Assembly: GCF_000002235.5 (NCBI RefSeq)
Contig: NW_022145594.1
Location: 18,392,412 to 18,456,411 of the forward strand
Length of the DNA: 64,000 nucleotides
Direction of reading: 5' to 3'
From: Strongylocentrotus purpuratus
Taxonomy: Eukaryota; Echinodermata; Echinoidea; Camarodonta; Strongylocentrotidae
In this document: positions 58,336-64,000 of the stretch, one piece after another
Position numbering within the stretch: position 1 is the stretch's first letter
How the letters are laid out: every line of letters starts with the position of its first letter
Position numbers and translations under genes: made by a program
Notes under the pieces: model-generated
Told to the model about the DNA's origin: nothing
Database searches by the model: none
What the model saw: only the letters and a program-made list of their open reading frames with translations

Positions 58336-59139
58336 TCCACAATTAAGATAATAGCGGACGAGTGTATAACATTGAAAGTCGATATCTTCTACTACGGAAC
58401 CATCTGGTGAATTACCTTAGAAAAATGTATACGTTAAATATTTCAAGATTGTAGAATCACAAATCAATTATCTTGAGCACCTGTATAATATTACATTTAC
58501 AGAAAGGGTCATGTGTAGTACATACTGAATTCAACATTATTTTCTATATTTACAATTCCTTCCTGTACAACATTGGTTTTGTCCATAAGGACTATAAAGC
58601 CGTTCCCTCATACAGATACATATATACATATTATTGACTAAGATATTAAAGGCACGATAAAGGTAGACTATGGTGGAAGCATAACATGGATTGATTCAAA
58701 GTCGGTTTCAACTGTTTCCTTACCCCTCAGGCTGAATTTCTCGAAGACGGTATGCGAAGACATTCTATTTGAACTTTCCAGGTTAATTTCTTGTCTAGAT
58801 AATGAACACCCAAATGGTGAAGATATGCTGTCCTAAATACAATATATCCTTCATAAAATTAACAGAAGCGGGCACACCAAAACTAATTTATTTGAGGGTT
58901 GAATCAAAATCATGTATACACGCAATTTGTTTACTATCGTAAAGGTAGTTCCTAAACGACTGCAATCCCTTTCTCTAAATCCCGGAATGGGGCAACGTTT
59001 TCAAATGTATCAATGTTCATTGAGGCACATGTAAATGATTTTAATTTGTCATGTGTTACTTTGCGATATCTACGTTTATTACAGTTGCTAACAAAAAAGT
59101 TCCAGTATGACATGAAATACTATAAATGGGAAAGTGATG

Positions 59140-59173
<34 letters not shown>

Positions 59174-59545
59174 GTAAAAAGAATGAAATACAGTAGTGTA
59201 TATATCATCGATAAGAGAGGCTGACTGATTAACAAGTCTGATCAGTTTATCAATTTATCTATTGTTTGTGGTATTGTACCAGGTGGTCAGCTTTGGCAAA
59301 GTTAAATGCCACTTTCTCAAGTTAGCTCATTGATGACTGACAGATGATGTCACAAGGGTAATGAGATCTGGAGGATTTTGGGGTGGAGCTTAGCAAGTTT
59401 GAAAAACAAATATTTCAAAATATATTAAAAAATCTATTATAAAAAAATTCAGAAGTTTACATATCAAAACATGAAATGTATGCAGGACTGCACATCAACA
59501 GGAATACACTTGTATTTCGATGTCATGGGTCCTTTAAGCTATTTT
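58336..59545. other. 3' flank of IgSF locus 3; (TA)n at 59142-59170
   Basis: AT-rich. A minus-strand AATAAA (plus tttatt at about 59083) could serve as polyadenylation signal for locus 3. Nothing else recognised. Confidence 0.35.
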
Positions 59546-59700
59546 TTAGATTATTGCCAGAAAGATGACTGCCGAGATGAAAAGGATTACATGGGCTATC
59601 CCCATGAGTGCTGCATAGTGGGGCATTTTGTTCATGCGTTGCACATCTTTTTGACGAACACCCTCCTGGGTGTGATGGAGACAACTGAAACTCAAAAGAC
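59546..59700 (-). CDS. IgSF locus 3, last exon with second hydrophobic helix
   Basis: Acceptor ccttatcccag, phase 1, open for 50 codons to TAA at 59548-59546. An alternative acceptor (gagtttcag) 14 bases on would give a different, short basic tail (VSITPRRVFVKKMCNA), so the choice of acceptor decides whether a second helix exists. Confidence 0.5.
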
Positions 59701-60708
59701 CTGGGATAAGGAAAGGAAAATCGAGAATGACGTTTAAAAAGGTGATAACACATACTACTTGTGTAAATAGACAAAGGTAAATTTTTAACTGTAATTCATT
59801 TCATTCTTATAAAGCTGCATGTCAAATCACAAATCTTTTCAGAATACTCACCGTTATGCACTCCAAACGCTATGGCCATGATGGCTATAAAGATAACGCA
59901 ATCTACGCCGAGCGTCGTCCATCCTATCCAGCGCACCCTGGTAGGATCTCTATTATTCAAGTCGGTAACTGTATGGATAAACATAATAAAAATGATGTTG
60001 GATTTTTCCTCACTATCTTTTTGAAAAATCTCGACTGAAAAGCGATATTTTATTAGCATATGGCAGATGCCACGCTTTAATGATTTCTGTCCATTAAATT
60101 TCTTTTAATTAATTGTCTGTGATGGGTATGACCCCCAAATTCTGGATTGAACTAAAAATGCAAACCATGAGGGAAGGGGGGGGGGGGAAGGGTGAATTAG
60201 ATGAATGAAGGATAAACATAAACAGTGATATAATAAACGAGAAAGATGATTCCAGAATATAGTAAACGGCCACCCTGATGAAATACTAATGCATCATGGA
60301 TGTATTCGATAATTTATTCGGCAGCAATAACGCCTTAAGAAGTAACGGACGCTCTTATATTACTTTTATTTCTGGTTGTTTGAATCGTTTTAATAATGTA
60401 AAAGAAATACTAACCTGAAACGTTAAATAAACAACTGGGGGTACGCAAGAAAGACGAACTGTCGTAATTTAAGTGAGAATATGAACATTCTACGGCCAAA
60501 TCTTCCTCACTGCATGGGATGTAGGTACTGGTAGTCATGTTGAACGTTCCATCTTTGTTGACGACTGACCGTTCATCTGATGTAGTGCTACCACTGAGCA
60601 CATTTAACTTTGGAGAGACACTCGGGTATATGTTTTTTATTGAACAGCTTATATGAGATCCATTGGCCTGATGATCATATTTAATCGTAGGAGAGCTTTT
60701 GGGTAAGG
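59546..60708 (-). CDS. IgSF locus 3: Ig receptor 3' part with two hydrophobic helices (partial)
   Basis: Three consecutive exons: 60415-60708 (Ig domain), 59852-59968 (membrane helix) and 59546-59700 (last exon to TAA). All junctions are phase 1. The Ig domain has ISCSIKNIYPSVSPKLNV and AVECSYSH, close to the C1-set pattern C-x5-YP, but the core Trp is replaced by Leu. The membrane exon reads RVRWIGWTTLG then a hydrophobic run VDCVIFIAIMAIAFGV. The last exon gives a short polar loop (HTQEGVRQKDVQRMNK) and another hydrophobic run (ALMGIAHVILFISAVIFLAI) that ends at the stop. So the protein may cross the membrane twice and has almost no tail. Its 5' exons must lie beyond 64000, past the LINE. 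Confidence 0.65.
59852..59968 (-). CDS. IgSF locus 3, transmembrane exon
   Basis: 117 bp, phase 1-1, acceptor catacag, donor G|gtgagt; a 20-residue hydrophobic helix after a basic stretch. Confidence 0.7.
60415..60708 (-). CDS. IgSF locus 3, Ig domain exon
   Basis: 294 bp, phase 1-1, acceptor gttttttcag, donor G|gttagt. Sequons NGS, NMT and NVS. NKDGTFNMTTSTYIPC fits the D-E strand stretch of C1-type domains. Confidence 0.75.
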
Positions 60709-61322
60709 CTGAAAAAACACAAAACAAAATAACAAATAAGTAAATCGTGGTCTCAATTATTAAAAAGGAATTAAACCCTGTTTACCCTATAACTCTGACT
60801 TTAGTAATTTGCAAACTAATGGAAAGATTGAATCAAAACCGCCCTAACGGGTAATTTGAAAGTCTCAGTATGAATCCTATTCAAAGTGGCTTTAAAACAG
60901 GTAGGAATACTTTCGACCACCTCATAAATCTAGACACGGATGTAGCTAAAGCTATGGCTAACAGAAAACACGTTCTATTAACATCATTTATAGACTTTGA
61001 AAAGGCGTTCGACTCCATTCTCAGAAGTAGTTTATTAATCAAACTATTAGATTTGGGATTTTCCAAACACTCATTGGGATGGATTCAATATTTCCTTTCA
61101 AACCGAACATTCCAGGTTCGAATTGATGGCAATTTCTCAGAAACTTTCATTAAATCAAACAGAAGTCCACAGGGCAGTGTCCTCAGCCCCTCCCTTTTTA
61201 ATGTTTTGGTTCATGACCTTCCCCAATCGATATGCCATTCAAAGTTATTTCAATGCGCAGATGATGTGGCAATATGGAAACAAGACATGAACTTTAACTT
61301 CATAACCAACTACAACTGGATC

Positions 61323-62038
61323 TTAGAGGGATCGTTTAACAATGTTAAATCTGAGATACACGGCCCTACGTGTTATCAGTGTCTGTGATATGGTGTAATA
61401 TGGAAGCCCTAAAAAAATTGCGCTTCAAAATGATCAAGAAGTGCTTCAAAAAAATAATAATCTTTGAGTGACCGGTTTTACCATACTCATTTACGCCAAT
61501 AGACTGTAGTGTTATGAAAACCGTTTGGCAAACGGTTTTCAAAATTTGTAATTCCAATCATAAATATCTTGATAATCAGACAGGCGATCGGCTTGTAAAA
61601 GTCATGGGGTTTCTGACTGACCTAAAGGTTTATAATTATCATTGCAGCATGAGCTAAATCCAGAATTTTGTTTCAGAAAATGAAACAAAGTTACCGGATC
61701 CCTTCAAAGGGATTTAGGTCATGCTGCAATGATTATTATAAACCTTTAGGTCAGTCAGAAGCTTTTACAAGCCGATCGCCTGTCTGATTATCAAGATATT
61801 TATGATTGGAATTACAAATTTTGAAAACCGTTTGACAAACGGTTTTCATAACACTACAGTCTATTGGGAAAGCAAGTATGGTAAAACCGGTCACTCAAAG
61901 ATTTTTACTTTTTTGAGGCACTTCTTGATCATTTTGAAGAGCAATTTTTTAGGGCTTCAATATTACACCATATCACAGTCACTGATAATACGTGGGGCCG
62001 TGTATCTCAGATTTAACATTGTTAAACGATCCCTTTAA
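61323..62038. mobile_element. Long foldback MITE nested in the LINE
   Basis: Arms of about 330 bp (61327-61660 and 61715-62034) are inverted and about 90% identical by eye, starting AGGGATCGTTTAACAATG. The right flank is TTAA (62035-62038), the left TTAG (61323-61326), probably a mutated TTAA. LINE sequence resumes on both sides. Confidence 0.8.
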
Positions 62039-62905
62039 TAACTTGACCGGTTGGTGCAACATAAGGGGAGTCAAATAATCTTACAGAAAAACTAAAGTCA
62101 TAGTTTTCTCAAATCGTTCTTGCACCAAGCATACACTCCTTTTTTCAATGTAAATAAATTGAAGTGGTAAACGAGTTCAAGTTCCTAAGTTTGAATTTCG
62201 ATTCTCACCATTCCTGGAATAGTCACATAGAAAACATATTTTCGAGATATATACAGCGCCTGAATGTTTTGAAATGCATAACAGGAACATGGTGGGGTGC
62301 AGATAAAAAAAAAGGTACGGGTACTATTTTACTCTTTTATCAGATCTATATTGGACTATGGATGCGAAATAAATAGATATCATCAGATTCCAAGCTCTAA
62401 ATATATGCTCTGGTACAACGTTTTCCCCTTCATTAGCGACATCACAAATAGAATGTGGAGAGATGCCGCTTAAAATCAGACGGATTCTAATGAGCTAAAA
62501 AAAAAAGAGTCAACATCGAATCGTCTGACAAAACCATCCTACCAGAGAATGTCTACTGGATTGCTGGCAATATCGCCTCCTACATTGGAAAGATGAAATT
62601 CCTTTTTATATGTGGACCCTCAGACCAGACGGGCCAATCGAATCATATATTCCAGCCAAATATTCTCCGTGGTTTTACAAATCTCACCCCACTGTTTCAA
62701 CTGACCTGTCAGAAACTATGTCAAAGAAAGAATTTTTAACAAAGATATGAGAATTGGGACAATTGAACTCATAAACGGAAAATAGTCAGAACACCTACAT
62801 ATATATAAAGTTGGATCAAAGAATAAGGAATGAGAAACAAGTTCAGCCGTGTACATTTCCAAATATGAGGTAAAACTGGCGAAACGTAAATCTTCAGTGT
62901 CAATA

Positions 62906-63359
62906 GTAATTTAATACACTTACCCCAGGTTGGCTCTTCAGTTGCCTCAAATTAATTTCAAATTCGTTTTCCTAAGTTAGGGAATAAACTACCCAACGAT
63001 ATTAAAACAAGTTCAACCCTTTCCAGATTCAAAAAGCTAAGCAGGAAAATCTTAACTTCTTTATATTCTTGTTCGCTCTTCCTTTCCATCTGCCCTCATA
63101 TATACATCTAGATATAGATTTTGCTGCTGCTGCAAGAAGTGTACTTCTCCTTTTCCCTTCTTTATATTAATGTTCGATGGTCATTTTATCTTTGTATGTA
63201 TTCCAATTTGGTGGCCCCTTTTATAAGCCCTGCTTTCTCCAGGGTCACCAACCATCACTAATGTTCTGCTAAATTTTTGATCTAACTTATTTTGATTGTA
63301 TTTATATTTTGATGGTTGAATAGATATATAAATGAATTGAAATGAATTGAATTAAATTG
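62906..63359 (+). mobile_element. 5'-truncated LINE 3' end nested in the RNase H LINE
   Basis: Reads NKLPNDIKTSSTLSRFKK, a common C-terminal LINE motif, then a 3' UTR and a 'gaattgaaatgaattgaatt' tail. Host LINE frame resumes directly (KSSVSI then FHAEQM). The short word aata on both sides may be the target duplication. Confidence 0.7.
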
Positions 63360-64000
63360 AATATTCCACGCTGAACAGATGACAATTGTTTTAGCTCTTC
63401 AGTGGATTCAAGAAAACACACTTAGTAAAGCAGTGATATTTTTAGACCCCCTTAGCATTTTAAAGGACTTATTTGATGTAAAAGGGCCTCCTACCATTGA
63501 GTCTAAAATCATATACACTTTAACAAAGATGGAAAACAATGGCAGAAGTGTATGTTGTGAATGGATACCATCCCAGTGTGGTATTGCAGGTAATGGGAAG
63601 ACCGTCAGCATAGCCAACACAGCAATAACACACGATATCGAAATTGTTCTTCCTTCCAGCTGTAAAGAGACGCTCTTAAAAATCCAAGATAACTCGATGA
63701 GGCAATGGCAAAACCAAGGTGAAAATTTTTATTTTGGTATCATATTAAACCAGAATCCGACCTACATTTGAACTGAACCTGCATAGTAAAACAGATGAAA
63801 GCACAATCCATCGATTGAGCTCTTTTCAAAATGGGCAAACATCCAAATGGTTCTAGTTTATATTGTACCCCCCGAAAGAAGAAAATAAATTCAAATTATA
63901 TTACTGACTGTAAACAGTTCGACAGAGAAAGTATACACGACAACGAATTAAGAATACACTACTAAGCCTGGAAAATGTACTCCCTCAAAAGAATCACGGA

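Larger units (their letters stand above)
60760..64000 (+). mobile_element. LINE with reverse transcriptase and RNase H (continues past window)
   Basis: RT pieces: ICKLMERLNQN, MNPIQSGFKTGRNTFDHL, FIDFEKAFDSI, SPQGSVLSPSLFNVL and LFQCADDVAIW, where the catalytic YADD has become CADD. Beyond a nested inverted repeat: LTGWCNI, KTKVIVFSNRS, FDSHHSWNSHI and CITGTWWGAD. Beyond a nested LINE end: RNase H pieces HAEQMTIVLALQWIQENT, VIFLDPLS and CEWIPSQCGIAGN, where the usual SHCGI and later Asp are changed. The RT plus RNase H build fits I/R1/Jockey-related clades with RNase H. Many stops make this a dead copy. It lies upstream of the IgSF locus 3 exons, probably in its intron. Confidence 0.75.

Noticed and set aside
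58045-58342. Three overlapping hydrophobic or Ser-rich minus frames
   Set aside because: Translation of a (GAA)n-type repeat.
1-64000. CRISPR arrays, bacterial operons or rRNA genes
   Set aside because: Introns, LINEs, SINEs and microsatellites show eukaryotic DNA; no regularly spaced CRISPR-like repeats and no rRNA core sequences were seen.

Overview
This window is AT-rich eukaryotic genomic DNA with spliced genes, long introns and many mobile elements. It most likely comes from a marine invertebrate deuterostome, with an echinoderm or another ambulacrarian as the best guess. That guess rests on three things: a CR1/L2-like LINE with an N-terminal 2A peptide (a trait described for sea urchin LINEs but also seen in other marine invertebrates), a SINE ending in (ATT)n, and many TTAA-flanked and hAT-type MITEs. 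No species can be named from sequence alone.

Host genes. I find three immunoglobulin-superfamily (IgSF) receptor loci, all built from phase-1 exons. (1) Minus strand, 9103 to 4757: a signal-peptide exon and one V-type Ig exon; later exons are not found. (2) Plus strand, 18165 to 32332: a seven-exon model of 455 residues with signal peptide, V-like Ig domain, second Ig domain, Ser/Thr-rich stalk, one membrane helix and a 156-residue cytoplasmic tail. The tail carries a YxxM, a YxN and an ITIM-like tyrosine motif, the kinds of site that bind SH2 proteins in vertebrate lymphocyte receptors. (3) Minus strand, 60708 to 59546: the 3' part of another receptor, with one Ig domain, a membrane helix and a last exon with a second hydrophobic helix; its 5' part lies beyond the window. 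Loci 1 and 2 are head to head about 9 kb apart. A 51-residue two-exon reading frame at 10123-10599 is a weak extra candidate.

Mobile elements fill most of the rest. LINEs: 790-1916; 13806-16255 (with 2A); 16506-17752; 42308-48330 (two related minus-strand copies); 60760-64000 (RT plus RNase H); and several short 3' ends. DNA elements: a hAT-type insertion with an exact 8-bp target duplication inside the 2A LINE; a second hAT-type element (45069-45901) holding a copy of a MITE that carries a decayed C2H2 zinc-finger fragment, with a sister copy at 43836-44270; at least four TTAA-flanked MITE families; several foldback elements; a Crypton-like tyrosine-recombinase fragment (35878-36171); and next to it a 4.2-kb inverted repeat (36178-40345) with arms of about 1.5 kb, carrying remnants of an XPG/FEN1-like nuclease with a Cys-rich CXC-like tail.

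Layout: 0-4.7 kb repeats; 4.7-9.1 kb IgSF locus 1; 9.1-13.8 kb sparse DNA with minisatellites; 13.8-17.8 kb nested LINEs; 18.2-32.3 kb IgSF locus 2 with repeat-filled introns; 32.3-35.8 kb sparse DNA and GA repeats; 35.9-42.1 kb Crypton fragment, giant inverted repeat and a purine-rich minisatellite; 42.3-48.3 kb duplicated LINE block; 48.3-59.5 kb MITEs and simple repeats; 59.5-60.7 kb IgSF locus 3; 60.8-64 kb RNase H LINE with two nested insertions. All exon models rest on splice consensus, phase and domain motifs read by eye, with no transcript support.
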